Assembly (NCBI GenBank): GCA_032622095.1
Contig: CP136066.1
Location: 193,678,816-193,742,815 of the forward strand
Source of the DNA: Siphonodentalium dalli
Taxonomy: Eukaryota > Mollusca > Scaphopoda > Gadilida > Siphonodentaliidae
Length of the DNA: 64,000 nucleotides
Direction: 5' to 3'
Position 1 is the first letter of the stretch; the number at the start of each line of letters is the position of its first letter. This document shows positions 1 to 12,200 of this stretch, in pieces. Position numbers and translations under genes: made by a program. The notes below the pieces were generated by a model that saw nothing but the letters and a program-made list of their open reading frames with translations, made no database searches and was not told where the DNA came from.

Positions 1-32
1 CACGATATACCCAAGCTGAACCGGTGTCAGAC

Positions 33-1150
33 CAATTCTCCGGAGACCTATTACTGCGAAGGCCCACAACTCCGAAGACCCGATTCTCCGACGGCCCACA
101 ACTCCGAAGACCCGATTCTCCGACGGCCCATAACTCCGAAGATCCGATTCTCCGAAAGCCCATAACTCCAAAGGGCCGATTCTCCGAAGACCTATAACTC
201 CGAAGACCTATAACTCCGAAGGGCCGATTCTCCGAAGATCTATAACTCCGAAGGCCCGATTCTCCGACGGCCCATAACTCCGAAGGTCCGATTCTCCGAA
301 GGTCCGATTCTCCGAAGATTTTGTTTTATCGGGGTATTATCGTTTACTAAATAGTGTACAGTCCAGTGGCGAAGCCAATGGGTCCCAAAATTCCTACTGC
401 CCCCATTAAACCACCTCTACTTGCTATTTCAGACAATATGGGCCCCTACCAAAACATGTCCAATGTCATGTAAACGCCCGGAAATCGTTCATGGGGCATC
501 AAAATATTCAAACTTTTCGTACTGCCCCCACCTAAATGGGAATCCTGGCCCGCCACTGACTATACACCAGATACTATAACGTGGCGGAGCCAGGGTTCCC
601 ATGTAGGGGTGCACATTAATTAGCATATGTGGGGGATATGTGGGGGATATATCATGCATATGATATGCCGAAAGCATATCACGAAGGCCTGATTTGGGGA
701 GCGCATGCATGGGAGGGGTCGCCCCCAATCGTTGGTCCGGGGGCTCCCCTGGGCAGGAACACTGTGAATATTTGAATGCCTAGGAGGGATTTCCGGACGT
801 TTACATGACATTTGACATGTGTTTTTTGGGGGGGGGGGCGGTCTTCCCTAGGGCCTATTGACTCCGCCACTGGACTGTACACTATTTAATAAGCGATAAA
901 ACATGATCTTCGGAGAATCGGACCTTCGGAGAATCGGCCCTTCGGAATTATAGACCTTCGGAGTTATGGGCGTTCGGAGTTATAGGCCTTCGGAGTTATG
1001 GGCTTTCGGAGTTATGGGTCTTCGGAGTTATGGGATTTCGGAGAATCGGGACTTCGGAGTTATGGGCTTTCGGAGAATCGGGGTGTCGGAGAATCGGACC
1101 TTCGGAGAATCGGACCTTCGGAGTTATGGGCTTTCGGAGAATCGCTACGT
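33..1150. mobile_element. Large foldback (inverted-repeat) element with tandem 15-bp arrays in both arms
   Basis: The left arm (about 33-326) is a tandem array of roughly 15-bp units alternating between GATTCTCCGAAGGCC and ATAACTCCGAAGACC types. The right arm (about 905-1145) is the same array in reverse complement. Inside the arrays, 327-376 (TTGTTTTATCG, TAGTGTACAGTCCAGTGGCG) is inverted at 865-904. A further inner segment containing GTCATGTAAACG near 470 recurs inverted near 800. The whole region therefore reads as an imperfect palindrome of about 1.1 kb. This is the layout of foldback or MITE-type elements with internal satellites. No transposase is visible, and the short open frames here are not convincing genes. 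The family assignment is unknown. Confidence 0.7.
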
Positions 1151-1160
1151 AACCAGCTGA

Positions 1161-2752
1161 ACCAAACCATTCCTGTCAGGTCACGCAGCATCTTAGTGAA
1201 GGTTCAAATGTTCAGGTAGCAGTACACGATTTATCGACTTGTAGGGGGAAACTAATTGAAAAATAGAAAAATAAGTATCTGGGGGGGGGGGGTACAACAG
1301 CCAGGGTAGCCTGTGTTAAATGTGTCATTACTGGTTTGAAGTTTTAATTATTTTTCAAAACTGGGAAAGTTCTAAAAAAAAGTGGAAATTTTGGATAGGC
1401 AACATGATTTTCGTATTCAGTGAAGGCCAACTCTGTGTTAATGGTTACAGGAAAATAGCCCGATTTTCTCCCCTGAATTCTGTCATCTGCGCCTGTAATA
1501 CAGTTTTTTTTCAAATTGATACGGTCACTTTTTTTCTATTTCAATTATTTCTCAGCTATAACATAGCTCTAGCAGGTGGAAGAAGCTTATTTACTGACAT
1601 TCGCTCTGTCGTGGTCTGTTTTTTGGGTTTAAAATTGTCAATTTGAGTAAAATAAATGGGTAAAATTGAGTGTTTTGTGTGTGCAAATCAAGGGGCATAA
1701 CTCAATCACAAATATACAAAGAAGCTAAAGTACAGACATATGATTACACCTAAAATTTCTGTCGAAATAAACCATGCTTGATGGGACCTATGCCAAATAT
1801 AATGACTCAGCATTGATTTGAAGTCAAGGACAGTACTGTTGATATACAAAGACCGACACAAGTATGTTAATGGGTTTGTTGATACGGCACCAGTTCTTGC
1901 GCGGAAAGTATATATATAACGAGAGGCGGTCCTTCCGGGTTAGCACTAGCGCATTGTCAACAAACCCATTAACACACGTGTCGTTCTGTGTTTATTGCAC
2001 GACACCGTCCTAGAATCCGTGTATTAAACAATCATACTAATTCTAGACCGAAATGGAAATGTCCCCATCATAGAGCCTAGAGGGTATTAGATTAGAAAGT
2101 TCTAAGTTGTTGGAAAATTTGCGCTATGAATTGTACAATTCCAACACAAGTAGTGCGAATGAAGTTCCCATGAGTTTGGGAAATTGTATCTATATTCAAG
2201 GGTGTGGATGCAAATAGAAGATCATAGTTGGACGCCCCCACAACGACCCTCCTTTAATTTTCCTGGACGTCTCTCGTAGTTTGTGAAGCTGAATTCCAAT
2301 TTGACAGTCGTGTGTGATTATAGTTGGCGTGCGTGATTCCTATTATCGAAGAATATTCACGACCTCATCTATTGCATGTAATACGAATGCATTGTTCTGT
2401 CAAATTACAGTACTGTAAGTTGCCATTTCTATTTTAAGATGGCAACCAAGATGGCACCCATAAATAGAAATTTACACAAATTCACAGGTATTTTTAATTA
2501 CATGAGTCATGATTCATGTTGTCGATTGCAATCTCTTTCTATTTCTTTATTATTTTATTTTACGAATAAGCATCATTCATAAAAAAAAACAGTTGGCTCC
2601 AAGACATATACATTCTCTGGCAACTTAAATTTCCAACAAAGAGGTCTACAATTTGTCATAAACTTTTTTACAAGTTACTTAAGAAATAATTCTTGTTTTC
2701 TCAAGTTGTGGTCTCATATACTACTTGTTGGAGCATGTAACATGAAGAAATA
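1161..2752. other. Intergenic DNA without a recognisable gene
   Basis: No convincing coding region is seen. There is a G homopolymer near 1281-1292, and CAAGGGGCATAACTC at 1689-1703, which resembles a dispersed motif I associate with bivalve genomes (from memory, untested). A plus-strand open frame of 108 codons at 1320-1646 is AT-rich, has no recognisable domain and is probably chance. Confidence 0.5.
1856..1982. repeat. Short inverted repeat (about 25-bp arms)
   Basis: GTTAATGGGTTTGTTGA in the left arm (about 1866-1882) is matched in inverse by TCAACAAACCCATTAAC near 1958-1974. A spacer of about 75 bp lies between them. Flanking ACACAAG and CACGTGT also partly pair. It is consistent with a small MITE; no coding content. 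Confidence 0.6.
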
Positions 2753-2910
2753 TATAAGGATTAACTGTCATGTGGACTGTTTTTATGGAGATGTAACCGT
2801 GAGGTAAGTGGTCATAACTTGTGTAAAACCCGGTTAACATACAAGTTATGACCACTTACCTCACGGTTACATCTCCATAAAATCAGTCCACATGACAGTT
2901 AATCCTTATA
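2753..2910. repeat. Long near-perfect hairpin (about 65-bp arms)
   Basis: The left arm from TATAAGGATTAACTGTCATG is reverse-complemented at the right end (GACAGTTAATCCTTATA, ending 2910), with a spacer of about 20 bp around AAAACCCGGTTAAC. Only a few mismatches are seen. This is a strong foldback, probably a MITE or a short inverted duplication. Confidence 0.75.
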
Positions 2911-3902
2911 TTGAGTTTCGTGACAAAACCAGCCCAAAATATCCCATAGCGCCCTTGGCAAAAGTTAACAGGAACAATTGAAACCCGATGATTTATTAAG
3001 TCAATCCTGCGCGAATCCAAATGCGCCCAAAACATTACGCGTTCGTCTTTCCAAACCCAAATTACGTATCGATGTTGTTATGAGCTTGCAGTTATGAGCT
3101 GTTGCGCATTTACCGAGAAATAATTGCAACTATCCACGTGGGTGCCGACCAATCAGAATGCTGGATTTAGTGATGATCACACTTAGTATGTAAATATATA
3201 CAATTGATGGTTTAGTGTAACAGACTGAGTGGCTTACATGATAGATGGTGTCAGTCTGTACCCTGTACTGTTATTCCGCCCGTTGGCTTATCCTATAGCC
3301 ATCTAATATTTATTACACTCATTAAACAGGGGTGGCAGGAAGGCAGTCTATATTGGACTAAGCCGACCCTCTCAATATACTACATAAATGTGTGATTGTT
3401 TATCTCGTTCTTTCTATGTTATGTATGTATATGTGTATATTGGAAATAAATTATCCTATGCTATCCTTGGCTACTCTTATTGGGTTCAGCACAATTGTCC
3501 AACCCTGTTCTCTTAATCCACCCCGTATATTTATTTGGACCTCAGAATTTCCACCTTAAAATTTCCATTTCATTTGTCAAAACAAAAATGACAGAAAGTA
3601 GAAAAATATGCGAACTTAGTTCCCAAAATAAAAAAATCCACACTAAGTACTGGTTGGTAAAAACAAGTTTCAACATAATTTTTGTCTGGAGATTCAATAT
3701 GCCAAATGTTGAAAAAGAATGCCACCTTCTGTCGCTATACGCCCCTGCCCAACTCATAATGCCATTATTTGACAGAGGAAATGCGCGGGATATCAATAAC
3801 AAGTGAGATAATTAAAAAGTTATATAAATTAAATAAATTGTATAAAATCAAAATTAAAGCCAGGCGTATAGCCATACATTCGTCCAAAATTAGTGCTTAT
3901 AC
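2911..3902. other. 3' flank of gene A, no gene recognised
   Basis: No supported gene. Overlapping short frames on both strands at 3480-3806 have no recognisable domain. On the minus strand, AATAAA occurs at 3530-3535, about 580 nt beyond gene A's stop, and is a possible but unproven polyadenylation signal. The segment near 3820-3845 (AAATTAAATAAATT) resembles the segment just beyond gene B's stop (about 33,545-33,570), so the two genes seem to share some 3' flank ancestry. Confidence 0.4.
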
Positions 3903-4113
3903 AGTAATGCCCTAAGTAATCGACTCTTTAACTACAGCAGAATTATGGGTAACTTTTCAGGATTTAGTCGCAAATATGGCTTGTTGCCATTCATCGGAAA
4001 GCTCTCGGGGAGAGATTTCCGATGAATGGCAACAAGCCATATTTCCGACTAAATCCTGAAAAGTTACCCATAATTCTGCTGTAGTTAAAGAGTCGATTAC
4101 TTAGGGCATTACT
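3903..4113. mobile_element. Hairpin MITE inserted in gene A's stop codon, with TATAC target-site duplication
   Basis: Two arms of about 98 bp are nearly perfect reverse complements: AGTAATGCCCTAAGTAATCG starting at 3903, and its complement ending at 4113. They flank a loop of about 14 bp around GCTCTCGGGG. The element is bordered by the direct repeat TATAC at 3898-3902 and 4114-4118, a 5-bp target-site duplication. Reading the minus strand, gene A ends GAA GTA TA and the element's first base supplies the final A of TAA. The empty site, inferred by removing the element and one TATAC, would also read GTA TAA. The insertion therefore hit the stop codon and regenerated it. Gene B lacks the element at the equivalent place. 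The superfamily is unknown. Confidence 0.85.
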
Positions 4114-4692
4114 TATACTTCATAAACATCTTTGGAACAATGTTCATCAGATTCTTCTGGTCGCACGTGATCGTACGCACTGATGTCGAGTGCTATATCC
4201 GGCAACGCTATACAATCCAAGCTTTGCCATTCGATTGATTTGTGCCTCCATAAATGTGGCCTTGGAATAGTCCACACTTCTGGAACCGAATCGTCCACTG
4301 TACTGATATGTGTGTATGAGTTAGAGTTCACAACAGACCCAACTCCAGAATCCATCGTACACGTAGGACTGCGACTGCCTACTGATTCATTTATATTCAC
4401 CATTGAAATTTCAGTTCCTGATCCAGAATTTGTTGGTCGCCTCCACTCAACCGTTAGTGAATTCCAGAAACATGGTCTCGGGATACTGACGTGTTCCTCC
4501 GCGCGGTCTGTTTCTGTCGTGTCTTCACGTGGTGCGTATTCAACTTCTTCCTCGGGAATGGCGATTGCGCAAGAAGATTTCCATTCCAGTGTCGGTTGCT
4601 GTTCGACACAAGGCCTGGGTATTCTCCAGATCTCATAAAGTGTATCCATGCCGACTACCAAGACGTTTGGCATTTGTTTATGCTCTTTTTGC
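4113..4692 (-). CDS. Gene A last exon: cytoplasmic tail with three IPRP-x8-EW motifs
   Basis: The acceptor is TTTCCTTATATAG at 4693 and upward. The first base completes an AGG codon begun in the TM exon, so the tail begins RQKEHKQMPN, a basic stop-transfer stretch, and runs to TAA at 4113-4115. Counting from the M of MPN (186 residues), IPRP occurs at residues 18, 64 and 136, each followed eight residues later by EW (30-31, 76-77, 148-149). Motifs 1 and 3 continue into a hydrophobic segment ending in IP or LP plus an acidic residue. DSGVGS at 108-113 matches the pattern of a phosphorylation-dependent beta-TrCP degron. The C-terminus YEV fits a class II PDZ ligand. The paralogous tail is at 33,661-34,231. 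I recognise no named domain; a scaffold or signalling tail is inference. Confidence 0.85.
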
Positions 4693-5177
4693 CTATATAA
4701 GGAAAGAGAATAATTGTCATTAACCAGGCTTAGTTTAAGTTAGTTACACGTACGTGCAGCTGGCCTGTAACGCGTGTAGTTATAGTTTATTGATGCAGAT
4801 GCATCTCTGGCTGGAAACGTCATCTGATTATGGCGCCACATCTAAACTTAAATCGGGTTCCTGGGCAGAACATGCAATTACTATTGTGGACAAGTTAGTC
4901 TATGACTGTACACTATCCCTGCCATATCGACACATATCGGGATGTGAAAGGCATGCGGTAGACACAGTGTGCATGTATATCTATAACAAGCCGATGGCCC
5001 AGCCATGCAGGACAATGTAAACATAATTGAACAATTCAAGAATGCTTCCAATCATGAACTTGAAACATTTTAGCCCTCGGATTCGGCCTCGCCATTGAAG
5101 AGGATTGGGGTTATTGAGGCGTTATACCACATGCAGCTGTGCCACTACGTTACTCTGCTATTGTACAATGTACCTAC
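4693..5177 (-). other. Gene A intron between TM and tail exons (485 bp, phase 2)
   Basis: The donor is GGAG|GTAGGT at 5177 and the acceptor TATATAG| at 4693. No other coding element is seen inside. The equivalent gene B intron (34,232-35,195) is 964 bp. Confidence 0.8.
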
Positions 5178-5271
5178 CTCCATCGGCAAACGATTAACAA
5201 GCACATGCAGGTCAGAACGATGGATGCAATCAGAAAAGCAGCAATTATGATTACCGGGATCAAAGGTGAAC
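5178..5271 (-). CDS. Gene A transmembrane exon (94 nt)
   Basis: The acceptor CATTTTCAG| lies above 5271 and the donor GGAG|GTAGGT below 5178. Joined to the phase-1 end of the giant exon, it encodes a Gly-Ser followed by PLIPVIIIAA and a hydrophobic run of about 25 residues ending at VCRW. It then leaves a phase-2 AG that becomes Arg with the tail exon. This is a single helix followed by positive charges, so the giant repeats are predicted extracellular and the tail cytoplasmic. The exon is too short for an ORF search. It was recognised from the paralogous exon at 35,196-35,289, which has the same length, phases and PLIPVIIIAA core. Confidence 0.88.
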
Positions 5272-6237
5272 CTGAAAATGTACAACGGAAAATAAGTGTG
5301 TGCGATGTTTTTTCGTAATTAGAGGGAGGTCAAGTAGTCATTTGTGAATGGAGAATACTGGGGATGCCCATGCATGAAACTAAACTGACCGTCAAGAGGG
5401 CATATGTGCGGGTTGATGCACAATCTCAAAACAGAATGTAAAGTAAATGATAAATGACATTGCCAGTGAGCGAGTTAGATAGTATAAGGATATAACCGAA
5501 TAACTGCTTCCTGTATCACGGCTACTATTGGAAAAGATGAATCCCCATTCACAATTTGTCGCTTGACACCCCCTTAAATAGCATCTGTTTACCCGAAAAG
5601 GTATAGGCGCTGGTTCATAACAGCATATATGTTAATACATAATAGTAATACTTTTCAACATGACACCAAGGTTTCAGTGTGGTAAATTGGTCATGTTAGC
5701 ATGATTTCGTTGATAAGTTACCAAAGACTTCGAAATATTTGTATATCTGGAATCTCAGAAACAACGCTTTTTATAGTACCAACGATATCCAACTCGCACG
5801 AAAATGTCACACATATATATTAGCTAATAGCGTCGACGTTTAATCAAACGAGAACACAACACGGCTCCAACAATATCATATGGTAACACCCGTAGCCCTA
5901 TGCGAGATTATGAGTATATGTATCAATGAAAACACACATAATAGAACCAGGGGCGTGGTTAGACGAGCTATCCTGTGTGGTTACTTTATACATCATCGTC
6001 ATCATAGTATCGGTTCCTTGCCATCTTCCAATAATACTGATGCACGTTGTAATACATGACTCGATTGAAATTGTTTATACTTCATGTTGTTGCAATACCG
6101 ATTAATCGTGTAACAGTTACCTATGGATATTCGTTATATTCATTTACCATAGTATACGTTCAATACGTAAAGACTCGCATACACATTGATGTATTAGAAT
6201 GGAAGACAAATATAACTATAGTCATCGTGTTGCTCAC
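5272..6237 (-). other. Gene A intron between giant exon and TM exon (966 bp, phase 1)
   Basis: The donor is TTTCAG|GTGAGC at 6237 and the acceptor CATTTTCAG| at 5272. The sequence is AT-rich and no further exon is needed to keep the frame. The homologous gene B intron is 4.3 kb. Confidence 0.8.
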
Positions 6238-9200
6238 CTGAAATGTACACGACTCCTTGAATATTGTTTGGGACGTTAGACGTAACGTCGATGCTGTTAC
6301 CGAAATCAGCAGTTGTGACCGCAGTTGTATCCGAACCACCAGTTACAAAGATTGCTTCATCTCTGTGCGTTGTAGTAACTGTGGTATCTAGAATTCTAGT
6401 TACGGCCTGTTCTGGAGAACCAGAAATCATTCTTGTTAGGTACGATATGCCGTCTTGATTATCTTTGCCTGTATGCCTCACAGTAACTCCTTCATCGATA
6501 GAATATCCGGCTGTATCGGTTAAATCCGCTGGCGATGTATTGCCTATAACTCCACCGAGAGGTACACTGATGGGTGCACTGGTTCTGCCGGTCACATCCG
6601 ATAGTATCGCAGGACCAGTAACTCCCTCAAGGAGCCCTGTGACAGTTCTTCTGGTTGTGTCCGTTACACCCACTTTCTTTGCAGTGATAGTAATTTCTCC
6701 AGTAAGGCCAGCGCCAGAAAGTCCTGATGCGCCGGTAATATCTGTCGTGACTCTGGCTTCTTCGATTTCACCTAATGGCATTGAGGTCACAGTAGCGGTT
6801 ACATCAGCCGGTATTCCGGTGTCAGTAATATCTGCGGGAAGTCTTGTTACACCGGGCAAAGTTGTTGTCAATGCGGAATTAGTAATTGCAGCTCTTGTTG
6901 CGCCAGTTATGTATGTGGATGGTTTCGTTCCGCCAGATGCATCTGCTGGTATCCCGATGGCAGTCACTCCCTCAACGAAGCCAGTGATTGAAAGATCCGC
7001 CGGTATTGTGATGTCAGTCATCACATCGGATAGGCCAATGATTGATGCCTTTGTTGCACCGATTGCATCTGCTGGTTTCGCGGTCTCAATAAATTGACCG
7101 GAGAGGCCGTCGGTGATTGTAGCTCTCGTTAAGCCAGTAATATCTTCTGATGTTCTCGTTGGAACCCCATCATGGAAGCCAGTAATGGCACCAGGCAATA
7201 TCGTTCGAGCAGCTGTTACGGTGACAGTGACGTCACCGGGCAACTCTGTTCGATACGCTGTTGTTACAACCGGAGTAACGTCTCCAAGCAACCCTGTTCT
7301 ACCTGCTGTTACTGAGTCAGTAATGGCACCAGGCAATACCGTACGATGAGCTGTTAGGGTGTCAATGACATCTCCAGGAAACCCTGTCCGATCTGCTGAT
7401 GTTACAACTGGAGTAACGTCTCCATGCAACACTGTTCGATCCGCTGGTACGGAGTCGGTGACTACTTCAGGCAATACTGTTCGATCTGCTGTTACGGTGT
7501 CAGTGATGTCTCCAGGCAACCCTGTTCTATCTGCTGGTACGGTGTTAGTAATGGCACCAGACAATACCGTACGATAAGCTGTTACGGTCTCAGTGATACC
7601 TCCAGGCAACCCTGTTCGATCTGCTGATCTTACATCCGGAGTAACGTCTCCATGCAACACTGTTTGATCCGCGGAGTCGGTGACTACTTCAGGCAATACT
7701 GTTCGATCTGCTGTTACGGTGTCAGTGATGTCTCCAGGCAACCGTGTTCTATCTGCTGGCACGGTGTCAGTAATGGCACCAAGCAATAACGTACGATCAG
7801 TTGTTACGGTGTCAGTGATATCTCCAGGCAACCTTGTTCGATCTGCTGATGCTTCAACTGGAGTAACGTCTCCAGGCAACACTGTTTGATCCTCTGGTAC
7901 GGAGTCGGTGACTACTTCAGGCAATACTGTTCGATCTGATGTTACGGTGTCGGTGACGTCTCCAGGCAACCCTGTTCTATCTGCTGGTACGGTGTCAGTA
8001 ATGTCACCAGACAATACCGCATGATCAGCTGTTACCGTGTCAGTGATATCTCCAGGCAAACCTGTTCGATCTGCTGTTGTTTCATCTGGAGTAACGTCTC
8101 CAGGCAACACTGTTTGATCCTCTGGTATGTAGTCGGAGACTACTTCAGGCAGTACTGTTCGATCTGCTGTTACGGTGTCAGTGACTTCTCCAGGCAACCC
8201 TGTTCTATCTGCTGGTACGTTGTCAGTAATATCACCAGGCAATACCGTACGATCAGCTGTCACGGTGTCAGTGATATCTCCAGGCAACCCTGTTCGATCT
8301 TCTGATGTTACAACCGGAGTAACGTCTCCATGCAACACTGTTTGATCCTCTGGTACGGAGTCGGTGACTACATCTGGCAATACTGTTCGATCTGCTGTTA
8401 GGGTGTCAGTGACGTCTCCAGGCAACCCTGTTCTATCTGCTGGAACGGTGTCAGTAATGGTACCAGACAATACCGTACGATCAGATGTTACGGTGTCAGT
8501 GACATCTCCAGGCAACCATGTTCGATCCGCTGATGTTACGACCAGAGTAACGTCTCCAGGCAACACTGTTTGATCCGCTGGTACGGAGACAGTGACTACT
8601 TCAGGCAATACTGTTCGATCTGCTGTTACGGTGTCAGTGACGTCTCCATGCAACCCTGTTCTATCCGCTGGTACGGTGTCAATAATGGCACCTGACAATA
8701 CCGTACGATCAGCTGTTACGGCGTCAGTGATATCTCCAGGAAACCCTGTTCGATCTGCTGATGTTACAACCGGAGTAACGTCTCCAGGCAACACTGTTTG
8801 ATCCGCTGGCACGGAGTCAGTGACTACTTCAGGCAATAATGTTCTATCTGCTGTTACGGTGTCAGTGATGTCTCCAGGCAACCCTGTTCCATCTGCTGGT
8901 ACGGTGTCAGTAATGACACCAGGAAATACTGTACGATCAGTTGTTACGGTGTCAGTGATATCTCCAGGCAACCTTGTTCGATCTGCTGATGCTTCAACTG
9001 GAGTAACGTCTCCAGGCAACACTGTTTGATCCTCTGGTACGGAGTCGCTGACTACGTCTGGCAATACTGTTCGATCTGCTGTTACGGTGTTAATGACGTC
9101 TCCAGGCAACCCTGTTATATATGCTGGAACGGTGTCAGTAATGGTACCAGACAATACCGTACGATCAGATGTTACGGTGTCAGTGACATCTCCAAGCAAC

Positions 9201-12200
9201 CATGTTCGATCCGCTGATGTTACGACCAGAGTATCGTCTCCAGGCAACACTGTTTGATCCGCTGGTACGGAGACAGTGACTACTTCAGGCAGTACTGTTC
9301 GATCTGCTGTTACGGTGTCAGTGACGTCTCCAGGCAACCCTGTTCTATCCGCTGGTACGGTGTCAATAATGGCACCTGACAATACCGTACGATCAGCTGT
9401 TACGGCGTCAGTGATATCTCCATGAAACCCTGTTCGATCTGCTGATGTGACAACCGGAGTAACGTCTCCGGGCAACATTGTTTGATCCTCTGGCACGGAG
9501 TCGGTGACTACTTCAGGCAATACTGTTCGATTTGCTGTTACGGTCTCAGTGACGTCTCCAGACAACCCTGTTCTAACTGCTGGTACGGTGTCAGTAATGG
9601 CATCAGAAAATACCATACGATCAGCTGCTACGGTGTCCGTTACATCTCCAGTCAACCCTGTTCGATCTGCTGATGTTACAACCAGAGTAACGTCTCCATG
9701 CAACACTGATCGATCCGCTGGTACGGAATCAGTGACTACTTCGGGCAATACAGTTCGATCTGCTGTCATGGTGTCAGTGACGTCTCCAGGCAACCCTGTT
9801 CTAACTGCTGGTACGGTGTCAGTAATTGCACCAGACAATACCGTACGATCAGATGTTACGGTGTCAGTGATATCTCCAGTCAACCCTGTTCGATCTGCTG
9901 ATGTTACAACCAGGTTAACGTCTCCATGCAACACTGTTTGATCCGCTGGTACAGAGACTACTTCAGGCCATACTGTTCGATCTGCTCTTACGGTGTCTGT
10001 GACGTCTCCAGGCAACACTGTTCTATCTGCTGGTACGGTGTCAGTAATGGCACCAGATAATACCGTACGATCATATGTTACTGTGTCAGTGACATCTCCA
10101 GGCAACCCTGTTCGATCCGCTGATATTACAACCGGAGTTACGTCTCCATGCAACACTGATCGATCCGCTGGTACGGAATCAGTTACTACTTCGGGCAATA
10201 CTGTTCGAGCCGCTGTTACGGTGTCAGTGACGTCTCCAGGCAACCCTGTTCTATCTGCTGGTACGGTGTCAGTAATGGCACCAGGCAATACCGTACGATC
10301 AGCTGTTACGGTGTCAGTGATATCTCCAGGTAACCCTGTTCGATCTGCTGATGTTACAACCGGAGTAACGTCTCCATGCAACACTGTTTGATCCTCTGGT
10401 ACGGAGTCGGTGACTACTTCAGGCAATACTGTTCGATTTGCTGTTACGGTGTCAGTAATGTCTCCAGATAACCCTGTTTCATCGGCTGGTACGGTGTCAG
10501 TAATGGCACCATGAAATACTGTACGATCAGTTGTTACGGTGTCAGTGATATCTCCAGGGAACCTTGTTCGATCTGCCGATGCTTCAACTGGAGTAACGTC
10601 TCCAGGCAACACTGTTTGATCCTCTGGTACGGAGTCGGTGACTACGTCTGGCAATACTGTTCGATCTGCTGTTACGGTGTCAGTGACGTCTCCAGGCAAC
10701 CCTGTTCTATCTGCTGGAACGGTGTCAGTAATGGCACCAGACAATACCGTACGATCAGATGTTACGGTGCCATTGACATCTCCAGGCAACCCTGTTCGAT
10801 CCGCTGATGTTACGACCAGAGTAACGTCTCCAGGCAACACTGTTTGATCCGCTGGTACGGAGACAGTGACTACTTCAGGCAATACTGTTCGATCTGCTGT
10901 TACGGTGTCAGTGACTTCTCCAGGCAACCCTGTTCTGTCTGCTGGTACGGTGTCAATAATGGCACCAGACAATACCGTATGATCAGCTGTTACGGCGTCA
11001 GTGATATCTCCAGGAAAACCTGTTCGATCTGCTGATGTTACAACCGGAGTAACGTCTCCATGCAACACTGTTTGATCCTCTGGTACGGAGTCGGTGACAA
11101 CTTCAGGCAATACTGTTCGATTTGCTGTTATGGTCTCGGTGACGTCTCCAGGCAATCCTGTTCTATCTGCTGGTACGGTGTCAGTAATGGCACCAGAAAA
11201 TACCATACGATCAGCTGCTACGGTGTCCGTTACATCTCCAGGCAACCCTGTTCGATCCGCTGATGTCACAACCAGAGTAACGTCTCCATGCAACAATGAT
11301 CGATCCGATGGTACGGAATAAGTTACTACTTCGGGCAATACTGTTCGATCTGCTGTCATGGTGTCAGTGACGTCTCCAGGCAACCCTGTTCTAACTGGTG
11401 GTACGGTGTCAGTAATGGCACCAGATAATACCGTACGATCATATGTTACGGTGTCAGTGACATCTCCAGGCAACCCTGTTCGATCCGCTGATATTACAAC
11501 CGGAGTTACGTCTCCATGCAACACTGTTTGATCCTCTGGTACGGAGTCAGTGACTACTTCAGGCAATACTGTTCGATCTGCTGTTACGGTGTCAGTGACG
11601 TCTACAGGCAACCCTGATCTATCTGCTGGTATGATGTCAGTAATGGCACCAGGCAATAACGTACGGTCAGTTGTTACGGTGTCAGTGACATCTCCAGGCA
11701 ACCCTGTTCGATCTGCTGATGTTAGAACTATAGTAACGTCTCCAGGCAACAATTTTTGATCCTCTGGTACGGAGTCGGTGACTACTTCAGGCAATACTGT
11801 TCGATCTGCTGTTACGGTGACAGTGACGTATCCAGGCAACCCTGTTCTATCTGCTGGTACGGTGTCCGTAATGGCACCAAGCAATACCGTACGATCATCT
11901 CTTACGGTGTCAGTGATATCTCCAGTCAACCCTGTTCGATCTGCTGATGTTACAACCAGGTTAACGTCTCCATGCAACACTGTTTGATCCGCTGGTACAG
12001 AGACTACTTCAGGCCATACTGTTCGATCTGCTCTTACGGTGTCTGTGACGTCTCCAGGCAACACTGTTCTATCTGCTGGTACGGTGTCAGTAATGGCACC
12101 AGATAATACCGTACGATCATATGTTACTGTGTCAGTGACATCTCCAGGCAACCCTGTTCGATCCGCTGATATTACAACCGGAGTTACGTCTCCATGCAAC

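Noticed and set aside
1320-1646. 108-codon plus-strand frame
   Set aside because: Aromatic-rich translation of AT-rich DNA with no domain or supporting context.
4183-4700. Plus-strand frames (60-151 codons) opposite the gene A tail exon
   Set aside because: They are shadows of the conserved minus-strand tail exon, whose frame is conserved in the paralog.
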